Positions 1-8,611 of a stretch of 46,549 nucleotides of DNA are shown here, one piece after another. Position 1 is the first letter of the stretch. The number at the start of each line of letters is the position of its first letter. The notes under the pieces are model-generated. The model was not told where the DNA came from. It saw only the letters and a program-made list of their open reading frames with translations, and did not search any database. The stretch is taken from NCBI GenBank assembly GCA_902595825.1, contig CACJRP010000010.1, positions 1 to 46,549 of the forward strand. The letters are read 5' to 3'. A program made the translations under genes and the position numbers. This stretch comes from an uncultured Bacteroidota bacterium (GTDB lineage Bacteria > Bacteroidota > Bacteroidia > Flavobacteriales > Flavobacteriaceae).

Positions 1-995
1 CCTTCCATAAATAATAGGTTCAAGCGATTGTTTGTCAAATAAAGAAAAGTTAAAGTTGAAATGTTATCATTTTTGGGAAATAAATCAGATTTAACAACCT
101 TTTCAAATTTTACCAAAACTTCTTTAAATTTTTTTGGATACTTAATTAAAACCAATGCCTCCATAAGAAAATTGTTTGCTTTGAGATAGAAAACAGGATG
201 GGAAGAAATCATAGTGACATTAGAGTCAAATAAATCAACCCATCTTCTAGAAAATTTATAGCTAGACAAGAAATCCTGGATTAGTAAACTATACCATACA
301 TGTACTTTACAAAACCATAATTTTTCTCTAAAACCAAGTTTATTGTAGCTAGCCTTAGGCATTCTTTCAAAGAAAAACTTTGTGATTTCTTTAAATTCTT
401 CGTCACTCTTTGCATAACCAGCCTTTATAAGCCTCTCATACAATTGTAAGGAAAGATTTGATAAACTACTGCACAATTTATTTTGAGCAGATAAAAATTT
501 TGAATGTTTAATAAGTTCATCTGTTCTATTACTCATGCTTCTTGTTATGTATTGAGACTCAATTAATTTTTCAATTTCTACAATTTCAAAAGCAGAATAT
601 TTTTCATCTAAATCAATAGATATATTTTTAGCTTTCTCTAATATTTTTAAACTTTGCTTGTACAATCCTTTTTGATATAAAACTGTGGCGTAATCAATTT
701 GTTCTCTAATTATCATCCTATTGTCTTGCAACATAGGATTCATTCTTAAACTTTGAAGTATTTGATTATAGAGGTGTGCCTTGAGATTAGATAATTGTTG
801 TTTTGTAACGAAATTTTTTTTTAGTATTTCTACTTCATTGTATTTGGTGGATTTATCTAGTAAATTAAATAATTTGATAAATTTAGAATCCTTGTTAGAT
901 TTTACCCTTCCTACAAACAACCTAAATTGCCTTTTTTCTGATTTAGACATTGATTTGACCAAAAGAAAGAGATTTTCTTTATTTTGTTTGGACAT
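1..995 (-). CDS. Conserved flavobacterial protein of unknown function, 3' end outside window
   Basis: An uninterrupted minus-strand frame runs from an ATG at 995 to the left edge, 331 codons without a stop, so the C-terminus is missing. The N-terminus reads MSKQNKENLFLLVKSMSKSE, followed by KRQFRLFVGR. I recognise this opening from a conserved flavobacterial family of roughly 500 residues with no assigned function. The visible part is rich in Leu, Lys, Asn and Ser, looks mostly helical, and has helix-turn-helix-like spacing (for example LYQKGLYKQSLKILEKA near residue 110) resembling TPR-type repeats. There is no signal peptide or membrane segment, so it is probably cytoplasmic. It is divergent from leuA across a 133 bp gap. 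The TPR-like reading is inference; family membership is from memory of the N-terminal sequence. Confidence 0.85.
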   Translation of the reverse strand, partial: MSKQNKENLFLLVKSMSKSEKRQFRLFVGRVKSNKDSKFIKLFNLLDKSTKYNEVEILKKNFVTKQQLSNLKAHLYNQILQSLRMNPMLQDNRMIIREQIDYATVLYQKGLYKQSLKILEKAKNISIDLDEKYSAFEIVEIEKLIESQYITRSMSNRTDELIKHSKFLSAQNKLCSSLSNLSLQLYERLIKAGYAKSDEEFKEITKFFFERMPKASYNKLGFREKLWFCKVHVWYSLLIQDFLSSYKFSRRWVDLFDSNVTMISSHPVFYLKANNFLMEALVLIKYPKKFKEVLVKFEKVVKSDLFPKNDNISTLTFLYLTNNRLNLLFME

Positions 996-1128
996 TGGAA
1001 TATTTTTTATTGTAAAGCTATTAAATATATAAGTCTAAATAAAATTTTATTTGCTTGAAAATAATAATAAAAATAAGTAAAACAACTCCTCTATTGACTA
1101 ATTAATATTAATTTTAAAAATATATTAT

Positions 1129-2283
1129 ATGATAAACGACAAAGTATATATTTTCGATACCACTTTAAGGGATGGCGAACAAGTCCCTGGATGTAAACTT
1201 GATACTAGGAGTAAACTATCAATAGCTGAAAGATTAGATGAAATGGGTGTTGATATAATCGAAGCTGGATTTCCTGTATCCAGTCCTGGTGATTTTCAAT
1301 CTGTTAATGAAATATCTAAACTTGTTAAAAACGCTCAAGTGTGTGGCCTAACAAGAGCTGTTAAAAAGGATATTGATGTTGCTGCTGAATCACTCAAAAA
1401 TGCAAAATACCCAAGAATCCATACCGGTATAGGTACATCTAACTACCATATAAAGCATAAATTTAATTCTACAAAAGAAAAAATTTTAGAAAGAGCAACC
1501 TCCGCTGTTAGTTATGCAAAAAATAAAGTTAATGATATCGAATTTTACGCTGAAGATGCAGGAAGAACTGAAAATAATTTTTTAGCTAAAGTCTGTGAGG
1601 AAGTTATTAAGGCTGGTGCAACAGTTTTAAATATTCCAGATACAACTGGCTACTGTTTGCCACAAGAATATGGAGAAAAAATAAAATATTTAAAAGAAAA
1701 CGTTAAGGGTATAGATAAAGCAATTATATCTTGTCACTGCCATAACGACTTGGGTTTAGCTACAGCTAATTCAATTTCAGGTTTAAATAATGGGGCTAGA
1801 CAAGTTGAGGTTACAATTAACGGAATAGGTGAAAGAGCTGGAAATACCTCATTAGAAGAAGTCGTCATGATTTTAAAACAACACCCCTCTCTTAATCTTC
1901 AAACATCAATTAAATCAAAATATTTATACAGTACAAGTTCGTTAGTGTCTGATTTAATGGGAATTACAGTTCAACCAAATAAAGCCATAATTGGGTCAAA
2001 TGCTTTTGCTCACAGCTCGGGCATTCATCAAGACGGAGTAATTAAAAATCGAGAAACCTATGAAATTATTGACCCAAAAGATGTAGGTGTAGATCAATCT
2101 TCAATTATTTTAACTGCAAGGAGTGGCCGAGCAGCACTAGCATATAGAGCTAAAAATATCGGCTTTGAATTAGACAAACTCCAACTCGACAAAGTTTATG
2201 ATGAGTTTTTAAAATTAGCCGATGCAAAAAAAGAAATTTATGATGATGACATTCAAAAAATAGTTAAAGCAGCTAATATTTAG
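1129..2283 (+). CDS. leuA: 2-isopropylmalate synthase, short form
   Basis: Condenses 2-oxoisovalerate with acetyl-CoA to 2-isopropylmalate, the committed step of leucine synthesis, in the cytoplasm. The 384-residue protein has the LeuA/HMGL TIM-barrel signatures: [12 protein letters not shown] near residue 10, the metal-binding HCHNDLG near residue 205, [14 protein letters not shown] near 232, and the subdomain motif SGIHQDG near 300. The C-terminal LeuA regulatory (leucine-binding) domain of about 130 residues is absent, as is common for Bacteroidota LeuA. It is first in leuA-leuC-leuD-cimA-leuB, with leuC 6 nt downstream. The ATG at 1129 follows AT-rich sequence with no Shine-Dalgarno. The downstream paralogue at 4291 has a different substrate pocket and does keep the regulatory domain. 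Confidence 0.95.
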   Translation: MINDKVYIFDTTLRDGEQVPGCKLDTRSKLSIAERLDEMGVDIIEAGFPVSSPGDFQSVNEISKLVKNAQVCGLTRAVKKDIDVAAESLKNAKYPRIHTGIGTSNYHIKHKFNSTKEKILERATSAVSYAKNKVNDIEFYAEDAGRTENNFLAKVCEEVIKAGATVLNIPDTTGYCLPQEYGEKIKYLKENVKGIDKAIISCHCHNDLGLATANSISGLNNGARQVEVTINGIGERAGNTSLEEVVMILKQHPSLNLQTSIKSKYLYSTSSLVSDLMGITVQPNKAIIGSNAFAHSSGIHQDGVIKNRETYEIIDPKDVGVDQSSIILTARSGRAALAYRAKNIGFELDKLQLDKVYDEFLKLADAKKEIYDDDIQKIVKAANI

Positions 2284-2289
2284 TTTATC

Positions 2290-3684
2290 ATGAATAAAAA
2301 AACACTCTTTGACAAAATATGGGATTCCCACGTAGTCAGAAAAATTGATAATGGGCCAGATGTTTTATTTATAGACAGGCACTTAATCCATGAAGTTACA
2401 AGTCCTGTTGCATTTTTGGGATTAAAAAAAAGGAATCTGAATGTTATGTATCCAGATCTAACATTTGCTACTGCAGATCATAATACTCCTACAATTAATC
2501 AACATTTACCAATTAAAGACCCCTTGTCAGCTAAACAACTTCAAACTCTTAGAGACAATACTAAAAAACATGATATAGTATTTTGGGGGTTAGGACATAA
2601 AAAAAATGGAATTGTTCATGTAATTGGTCCAGAATCAGGAATAACTCTTCCTGGAACTACCATCGTCTGTGGTGATTCACACACCTCAACTCACGGTGCG
2701 TTTGGAGCTATTGCATTTGGAATTGGCACTTCTGAAGTAGAAATGGTATTGTCTACGCAATGTATTATGCAACCAAAACCTAAATCGATGAGAATTAATA
2801 TTAATGGTAAATTAGGAGATTCAGTGACACCAAAAGATATTGCTCTTTTTATAATTTCTAAACTTTCCACATCCGGGGCCACTGGTTATTTCGTCGAGTA
2901 TAGTGGGAATGTTTTTTCCGAAATGAGTATGGAAGGAAGAATGACCGTTTGTAATCTCTCAATTGAAATGGGCGCCAGGGGTGGATTGATATCGCCTGAT
3001 AAAAAGACAATTGAATATGTTAAAAATAGAGAATATACCCCTAAAGGCCAAAATCTAGAAAATGCAATTGAGTATTGGTCAAAACTACACACCGATGAGG
3101 GAGCAGTTTTTGATAAGGAATACAACTTTAATTCATCTGAGATTGAACCAATGGTTACTTTTGGAACCAATCCCGGAATGGGAATTAGAATAAGTGGAAA
3201 AATACCTAAAATTGATTCAGAAAAAGACAATTTGTCATCTTATTTAAAATCCCTACGATATATGGGGTACGAAATTGGTGATAAAATGCTTGGGAAGAAA
3301 ATAGATTATGTCTTTTTAGGAAGTTGTACAAATGGTAGAATTGAAGACTTTAGAACTTTTTCAAAAATAACAAAAGGATTCAAAAAATCTAAAAATGTTA
3401 CTGCATGGCTTGTACCAGGTTCACATCGAGTATTAAATCAAATAAAAAGTGAAGGTATTTTAGATGACTTGGAATCTTCTGGATTTAAAGTTAGAGAGCC
3501 AGGTTGCTCGGCATGTCTTGCGATGAACGACGACAAAATTCCACCTGGGAAATATGTAATTAGTACTTCAAACAGAAACTTTGAAGGAAGACAGGGGCCA
3601 GGAGCTAGAACAATTCTCGCAAGTCCTGCGGTTGCCGCAGCTGCTGCTATAACAGGGAGAATTACTGATCCCAGAAAAATATAA
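2290..3684 (+). CDS. leuC: 3-isopropylmalate dehydratase large subunit
   Basis: Large [4Fe-4S] subunit of isopropylmalate isomerase, converting 2- to 3-isopropylmalate with LeuD. The 464-residue protein has the usual length and the three cluster ligands: Cys346 in GSCTNGR, and Cys406 and Cys409 in [24 protein letters not shown] near residue 130 and [19 protein letters not shown] near 430 are typical aconitase-superfamily motifs. It lies 6 nt after leuA and 2 nt before leuD, so the genes are probably cotranscribed. Because a citramalate synthase-like gene sits in the same operon, LeuCD probably also isomerises (R)-citramalate on the pyruvate route to 2-oxobutyrate. That dual role is known for LeuCD in organisms with CimA and is inferred here. 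Confidence 0.97.
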   Translation: MNKKTLFDKIWDSHVVRKIDNGPDVLFIDRHLIHEVTSPVAFLGLKKRNLNVMYPDLTFATADHNTPTINQHLPIKDPLSAKQLQTLRDNTKKHDIVFWGLGHKKNGIVHVIGPESGITLPGTTIVCGDSHTSTHGAFGAIAFGIGTSEVEMVLSTQCIMQPKPKSMRININGKLGDSVTPKDIALFIISKLSTSGATGYFVEYSGNVFSEMSMEGRMTVCNLSIEMGARGGLISPDKKTIEYVKNREYTPKGQNLENAIEYWSKLHTDEGAVFDKEYNFNSSEIEPMVTFGTNPGMGIRISGKIPKIDSEKDNLSSYLKSLRYMGYEIGDKMLGKKIDYVFLGSCTNGRIEDFRTFSKITKGFKKSKNVTAWLVPGSHRVLNQIKSEGILDDLESSGFKVREPGCSACLAMNDDKIPPGKYVISTSNRNFEGRQGPGARTILASPAVAAAAAITGRITDPRKI

Positions 3685-3686
3685 GT

Positions 3687-4283
3687 ATGCCCTACGAAAA
3701 ATTTAGAATATTAGAAAGTTCCGGAGTTCCATTAGAAATAGAAAATGTTGATACAGATCAAATCATTCCAGCGAGATTTTTAAAAGCCACAGAAAGAAAA
3801 GATTTTGGCAAAAATCTATTCAGAGACTGGCGTTATGATCAAGACAATACTCCTAAAAAGGATTTCATTTTAAATAGTAAAACATATAATGGGAAAATAC
3901 TTGTTGCTGGAAAAAATTTTGGTTCAGGGTCTTCTAGAGAACATGCTGTCTGGGCAATTTATGACTATGGTTTTCGATGCGTAATTTCGAGTTTCTTTGC
4001 TGATATTTTTAAAAATAATTGTTTGAATATTGGAGTTCTACCAGTACAAATATCTGCTGAGTTTCTCAAACTAATTTTTAATTCAATTAAAAAAAGTCCA
4101 AGTGTCAAGTTGAAAGTAAATCTAATTGATCAAGAAGTTTCAATATCTGGTAACTCAAGAAAAGAAAAGTTTGAAATTAATCCATATAAAAAAGAAAATA
4201 TGATAAATGGCTTTGATGATATTGATTATTTATTGAATATGAAATCAGAAATTAAAAACTTTGCCAACAAAAAACCTTTTTAA
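3687..4283 (+). CDS. leuD: 3-isopropylmalate dehydratase small subunit
   Basis: Small (swivel-domain) subunit of isopropylmalate isomerase, partner of LeuC. The 198-residue length is normal. The signatures are NVDTDQIIPARFL near residue 20 and GKNFGSGSSREHAVWAIYDYG near residue 73, which contributes to substrate binding. The ATG lies 2 nt after the leuC stop, and the next gene starts 7 nt after its own stop. No internal anomalies are seen. Confidence 0.96.
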   Translation: MPYEKFRILESSGVPLEIENVDTDQIIPARFLKATERKDFGKNLFRDWRYDQDNTPKKDFILNSKTYNGKILVAGKNFGSGSSREHAVWAIYDYGFRCVISSFFADIFKNNCLNIGVLPVQISAEFLKLIFNSIKKSPSVKLKVNLIDQEVSISGNSRKEKFEINPYKKENMINGFDDIDYLLNMKSEIKNFANKKPF

Positions 4284-4290
4284 ATAAAAA

Positions 4291-5829
4291 ATGAAATCTT
4301 TGATTAGCAATTTTATAGAAATCATGGATACTACACTTAGAGATGGTGAACAGACATCGGGGGTCTCTTTTTCTGCTTCTGAAAAGCTAACAATTTCTAA
4401 ATTACTAATTAGTGAGTTATCTGTCGATAGAATTGAAATTGCATCTGCTAGGGTATCGATTGGTGAATTTCAATCTGTAAAAAAGGTATGCGAGTGGGCT
4501 TTTGAAAATAATCATCTTCAAAAGATTGAAGTATTGACATTTTTGGATGACGGGTTGTCATTAGAATGGATTAATAAAACTGGATGCAAAGTCCAAAATT
4601 TACTTACAAAAGGATCGTTAAATCATTTGAAGAACCAATTGGGTCAAAAACCAGACCAACACTTTGAAAAGATTCAAAAAGTATTAGATAAAGCAGATAA
4701 AAATGAAATATTAACAAATGTATATCTAGAAGATTGGAGTAATGGTATGAAAAAATCGAAAGAATATGTTTTTTCATTACTTGATTTTTTATCTAAAACT
4801 TCTGTCAAAAGGGTCATGTTGCCAGATACATTAGGAATTCTAACACCAAAAAAAACTGGAAATTTTATAAATGAAATTACTTCAAAATATCCTAAAATTC
4901 ATTTTGACTTTCATGGTCATAATGATTACGATTTAGGAGTTTCAAATACTATAGAGGCAGTTAAGAACGGTATCAAAGGAATACACCTTACGGTAAATGG
5001 TATGGGTGAAAGAGCAGGTAATGTCGCCCTTGAAAGTGCCGTTGCTGCCATAAATGATTTTATTCCTAATACTAAATTAAACGTAAAAGAGGATTCTCTT
5101 TATAAAGTTAGCCAATTGGTTTCAACATTCACAGGATACAGAATTCCCCCTAATAAACCAATCGTTGGTTCTAACGTATTTACACAAACCGCAGGTATTC
5201 ATGCAGACGGAGATAATAAGAAAAATCTATATTTCAATGATTTGCTCCCTGAAAGGTTTGGACGTAAAAGAAGTTACGCTCTTGGTAAAATGTCCGGGAA
5301 AGCTAATGTTATAAAAAATCTTGAAGAGTTGGGGGTTACTCTGAATGAAGAAGACCTAAAAAAAGTTACTGAAAGAGTTATTCAACTTGGAGACAAGAAG
5401 CAAAAAATAACTAAATCCGACCTTCCTTATATTATATCTGATGTATTGGATAGTGACGATACAAAAAATGATATTAAGATACATTCTTACGTTTTAACTC
5501 ATTCAAAAGGTCTAAAGCCATCTACAACAATTTCAATTAATTTTTACGGAAAAATAATTGAAGAAAACGCATCTGGAGACGGTCAATTCGATGCTTTTTA
5601 TAATGCATTAAAAAAAATATTTAAAAAGAAAAACATGATTCTCCCGAAGTTAATTGATTATTTCGTTCACATTCCTCCAGGAAGCAGTTCAGATGCATTT
5701 TGTGAGACAATTATTACATGGAAAAACACCTCATTTGAATTTACTACTAGGGGTTTTGATTCTGACCAAACTGTTTCTGCAATAAAAGCAACTGAAAAGA
5801 TGTTAAATTCAATTGATATAAATAAATGA
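4291..5829 (+). CDS. cimA: Probable (R)-citramalate synthase, Leptospira CimA type
   Basis: Probably condenses pyruvate with acetyl-CoA to (R)-citramalate, the start of threonine-independent isoleucine synthesis. The 512-residue protein has a LeuA-like barrel ([12 protein letters not shown], Arg17-Asp18; HGHND at 208-212; GIHADGD near 300) and a C-terminal LeuA-dimer/regulatory domain (about residues 385-512). Recalled alignment to Leptospira CimA is close throughout (VYLEDWSNG, LPDTLG, LPERFGRKRSYALGK). The residues lining the pyruvate pocket there (Leu81, Leu104, Tyr144, Thr179) are matched by Leu82, Leu105, Tyr145 and Thr180 here. Such genes are often annotated as 2-isopropylmalate synthase or as a regulatory-domain protein. 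It overlaps leuB by 4 nt (ATGA). The enzyme family is certain; the substrate is inferred from pocket residues. Confidence 0.85.
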   Translation: MKSLISNFIEIMDTTLRDGEQTSGVSFSASEKLTISKLLISELSVDRIEIASARVSIGEFQSVKKVCEWAFENNHLQKIEVLTFLDDGLSLEWINKTGCKVQNLLTKGSLNHLKNQLGQKPDQHFEKIQKVLDKADKNEILTNVYLEDWSNGMKKSKEYVFSLLDFLSKTSVKRVMLPDTLGILTPKKTGNFINEITSKYPKIHFDFHGHNDYDLGVSNTIEAVKNGIKGIHLTVNGMGERAGNVALESAVAAINDFIPNTKLNVKEDSLYKVSQLVSTFTGYRIPPNKPIVGSNVFTQTAGIHADGDNKKNLYFNDLLPERFGRKRSYALGKMSGKANVIKNLEELGVTLNEEDLKKVTERVIQLGDKKQKITKSDLPYIISDVLDSDDTKNDIKIHSYVLTHSKGLKPSTTISINFYGKIIEENASGDGQFDAFYNALKKIFKKKNMILPKLIDYFVHIPPGSSSDAFCETIITWKNTSFEFTTRGFDSDQTVSAIKATEKMLNSIDINK

Positions 5830-6893
5830 AAAAAAAGATAGCGGTTTTGCCAGGAGACGGTATTGGTCCAGAAGTAATTAGAGAGGCAATAAAAATATGT
5901 AAGGCAATTGGGGATAAATTTGAACATGAATTTTTATTTAATGAAGGAATTGTTGGGGCTTCCTCTATTTACGAAAACGGAGATCCATATCCCGACAAAA
6001 CTCATGATCTTTGCTTAAATTCAGATTCTGTTCTCTTTGGTGCAATTGGTTTACCAGAATTTGATAATAATCCATCAGCAAAAGTAAGACCCGAGCAGGG
6101 ACTTTTGAAAATGAGAAAAAAATTAGGCTTATATGCTAATATAAGACCAACATTTACATTTGAAAACTTAATTGAAAACTCACCTTTAAAAAAAAATAAA
6201 ATTGATGGTACTGATTTAATATTCGTTAGAGAGCTAACGGGAGGGATCTATTTTGGAAAAAGAGGCCGAAAAAATAACGGTGAATCTGCCTTTGACACTT
6301 GTGAATATGACAGGGAGGAAATAATTAGATTAGCAAAAAAGGGGTTTGAAATTGCGGGTAAAAGGAAGAAAAAACTTTGTTGTGTTGATAAGGCGAATGT
6401 CTTGGAAACATCAAGATTATGGAGAGAAACAATTCAAACAATGGAAAATGATTACCCTGACATTGAAGTATCTTACGAGCTAGTGGATGCAGTAGCAATG
6501 CGATTGATCCAGTCACCAAAAAACTATGATGTACTTATAACAGAAAACTTATTTGGTGATATTTTAACAGATGAAGCCTCAGTTATTTCAGGGTCAATGG
6601 GTTTGATGCCATCCGCATCAATTGGGGAGGTAAATTCATTATATGAACCAATTCATGGTTCGTTCCCTGAAGCTACAGGAAAAAATATCGCTAATCCTTT
6701 AGCTACAATTCTTTCTGCTGCGATGATGCTTGAAATGTCTTTCAATCTAAAATTAGAATCAGATCTAATAAAAAAATCAGTTGAAAAATCTATTAGAGAA
6801 GGATTTGTAACTGAAGACTTATCTACTGGAAAACTTTCATTCTCCACATCAGAAGTTGGAGATAAAATTTGTGATTATATTAAATCAAGTTAG
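5826..6893 (+). CDS. leuB: 3-isopropylmalate dehydrogenase
   Basis: NAD-dependent oxidative decarboxylation of 3-isopropylmalate to 2-oxoisocaproate; also likely to act on methylmalate on the citramalate route. The 355-residue protein begins KKKIAVLPGDGIGPEV. It has the LeuB signature RELTGGIYFGKRG near residue 138, the metal-binding segment ENLFGDILTDEASVISGSMG near 240, and the NAD-site region PIHGSFPEATGKNIANPLA near 275. It is the last gene of the leu operon; its ATG overlaps the cimA stop. Its stop is only 5 nt from the stop of the convergent gapN, leaving no room for a dedicated terminator hairpin between them. Confidence 0.96.
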   Translation: MKKKIAVLPGDGIGPEVIREAIKICKAIGDKFEHEFLFNEGIVGASSIYENGDPYPDKTHDLCLNSDSVLFGAIGLPEFDNNPSAKVRPEQGLLKMRKKLGLYANIRPTFTFENLIENSPLKKNKIDGTDLIFVRELTGGIYFGKRGRKNNGESAFDTCEYDREEIIRLAKKGFEIAGKRKKKLCCVDKANVLETSRLWRETIQTMENDYPDIEVSYELVDAVAMRLIQSPKNYDVLITENLFGDILTDEASVISGSMGLMPSASIGEVNSLYEPIHGSFPEATGKNIANPLATILSAAMMLEMSFNLKLESDLIKKSVEKSIREGFVTEDLSTGKLSFSTSEVGDKICDYIKSS

Positions 6894-6898
6894 TTAGC

Positions 6899-8500
6899 CT
6901 ATAAAAGATATTCAGTATTTATAAAATTCGAATCTTTAGAGTTCAACAAGGAGCCTATTATTTGATTGTTTTTGGGGTTGTCTTTCGCAGCAACAAACGT
7001 CCTAATAGAAAATGACCTAAGAGCGTCATGAACACTAAGGGTACTTACTGCAGAGTTTTTTCTACCTGTAAAAGGATAAACATCCGGACCTCTTTGACAA
7101 GCACTGTTTAAATTTACCCTACAAACTAAATTTGCTAGTATATCAACTAATGGACCAATTTTAGACACGTCATTACCAAATAAACTTACCTGCTGTCCAT
7201 ATTCTGATGCAGCCATAACATTTAAAGGTTCATCTATATTTTTGTAAGACATGACAGGAATTACAGGACCAAATTGTTCTTCATGATATATGCTCATTTC
7301 TGTAGATACGGGATATAAAATAGCAGGATATAAATAGTTGTGAGATAAAGTTCCACCTTTTTTATTAATAACCTTAGCTCCTTTTTTAACGGCGTCATCA
7401 ATCAAATCTTTCATGTAATTAGCTTTATGAGGCTCAGGTAAAGGAGTCAAAAAAGAATTTTCTTCCCAGGGAAGACCATATTTTAAATTATCAACTGCTT
7501 TCGCAAATTTCATGTTGAATTCATTAACTATAGATTCATGAACAAATAAAATTTTTAACGCAGTACACCTTTGACCATTGTATGACAGAGTTCCTGAAAT
7601 ACATTCTTTAATCGTTAAGTCAAGGTCTGCGTCAGGTAGTACAATTGCTGGGTTTTTAGCTTCTAAACCTAAAACTAATCTTAACCTATTCTTATTTGGA
7701 TGTAAATCTTGGAGTGCCACTGCTGAAGAAGAATGTCCAATCAAAGCTAAAACGTCGATTTTACCAGTTTTCATTATAGGAGAAGCGATTTTTCTGCCTC
7801 TACCAAATAAAATATTCACAACCCCTGGAGGGAAGCTTTCTTTGAAGGCATTTAAAAGTGGAGTAATCAACAAAACACCATGTTTAGCAGGCTTAAAAAC
7901 TGCAGTATTTCCCATTATGATGGCAGGAATTAGTAAACAGAAGGTTTCATTTAACGGGTAATTATATGGACCCAAACATAAAATTACTCCCAATGGTCCT
8001 CTTCTTATATGAGCATAAATACCAGATTGTTTTTCGAATTTTGCACTTTTTCTATCAATTTCCTTGTAGGCTTCAATAGTATCATATATGTAATCAACCG
8101 TTCTATCGAATTCCTTGTATGAATCAGCCTTATTTTTAGATATTTCCCACATTAGTAAGTTAACTACTTCATCTCGGTAATTTTTCATCTTGTTAGCAAA
8201 CTTTTCTAAACACTTAATTCTTTCCCCTACCCTCATTGTAGGCCACTTGCCTTTACCTCTGTTAAAGGCACCCACAGCAGAATCTAGAGCTTCGAGTGCT
8301 GGTTCGGTTTCCATGTCTGGAATTGATCCCAAAAGTGTAGGTTTTATTTCTCCGTCCTTGTTTCGTGTATAGATATTAGAGAAAACTTCACTTGATTTAC
8401 CAGACCAACTTTTTAATTTTCCATCGACCAAATAAGATTTACAATTAACAAAATTTTCATAAGTTTCGTTGGAATCTGGTTTTGAAGGCTTAACTTCCAT
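6899..8500 (-). CDS. gapN: NADP-dependent non-phosphorylating glyceraldehyde-3-phosphate dehydrogenase (GapN-type ALDH)
   Basis: Predicted to oxidise glyceraldehyde 3-phosphate directly to 3-phosphoglycerate, yielding NADPH. The 533-residue cytoplasmic protein is an aldehyde dehydrogenase: Rossmann segment from about residue 160, oxyanion Asn180 in LGPYNYP, general base Glu280 in GLEAKNP, and catalytic Cys312 in NGQRCTALK. Near the C-terminus, [14 protein letters not shown] followed by [16 protein letters not shown] is the pattern I associate with GapN in Flavobacteriia and plants rather than generic ALDHs. It is transcribed convergently to leuB and divergently from the SLC13 gene (111 bp gap). 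The ALDH fold is certain; GapN specificity is from motif recognition. NADPH supply for IlvC next door is an attractive but untested link. Confidence 0.85.
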   Translation of the reverse strand: MEVKPSKPDSNETYENFVNCKSYLVDGKLKSWSGKSSEVFSNIYTRNKDGEIKPTLLGSIPDMETEPALEALDSAVGAFNRGKGKWPTMRVGERIKCLEKFANKMKNYRDEVVNLLMWEISKNKADSYKEFDRTVDYIYDTIEAYKEIDRKSAKFEKQSGIYAHIRRGPLGVILCLGPYNYPLNETFCLLIPAIIMGNTAVFKPAKHGVLLITPLLNAFKESFPPGVVNILFGRGRKIASPIMKTGKIDVLALIGHSSSAVALQDLHPNKNRLRLVLGLEAKNPAIVLPDADLDLTIKECISGTLSYNGQRCTALKILFVHESIVNEFNMKFAKAVDNLKYGLPWEENSFLTPLPEPHKANYMKDLIDDAVKKGAKVINKKGGTLSHNYLYPAILYPVSTEMSIYHEEQFGPVIPVMSYKNIDEPLNVMAASEYGQQVSLFGNDVSKIGPLVDILANLVCRVNLNSACQRGPDVYPFTGRKNSAVSTLSVHDALRSFSIRTFVAAKDNPKNNQIIGSLLNSKDSNFINTEYLL

Positions 8501-8611
8501 TTATTTTTTTTTCGAAAATAAAAAATATAATTGTAAGTAAAAAAAACCTTTACAAATCAATTTTAAAATTTTAAATTAATAATTTTAGTTCAATGTCATT
8601 TCTAAATATTT

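Noticed and set aside
781-1032. An 83-codon plus-strand ORF at the left end
   Set aside because: It is antisense to the long conserved minus-strand frame 1-995, has a low-complexity Phe/Leu-rich product and no recognisable family.
2691-3230. Minus-strand ORFs within leuC and similar 60-190 codon antisense frames in gapN, ilvC, ilvD, dsbD and the right-end gene
   Set aside because: All are out-of-frame shadows of well-identified enzymes, with no domain, start context or conservation signal.
4291-5829. Homocitrate synthase as the identity of the second LeuA-like gene
   Set aside because: No lysine alpha-aminoadipate pathway genes are nearby; the pyruvate-pocket residues and the whole-length resemblance are to Leptospira CimA.
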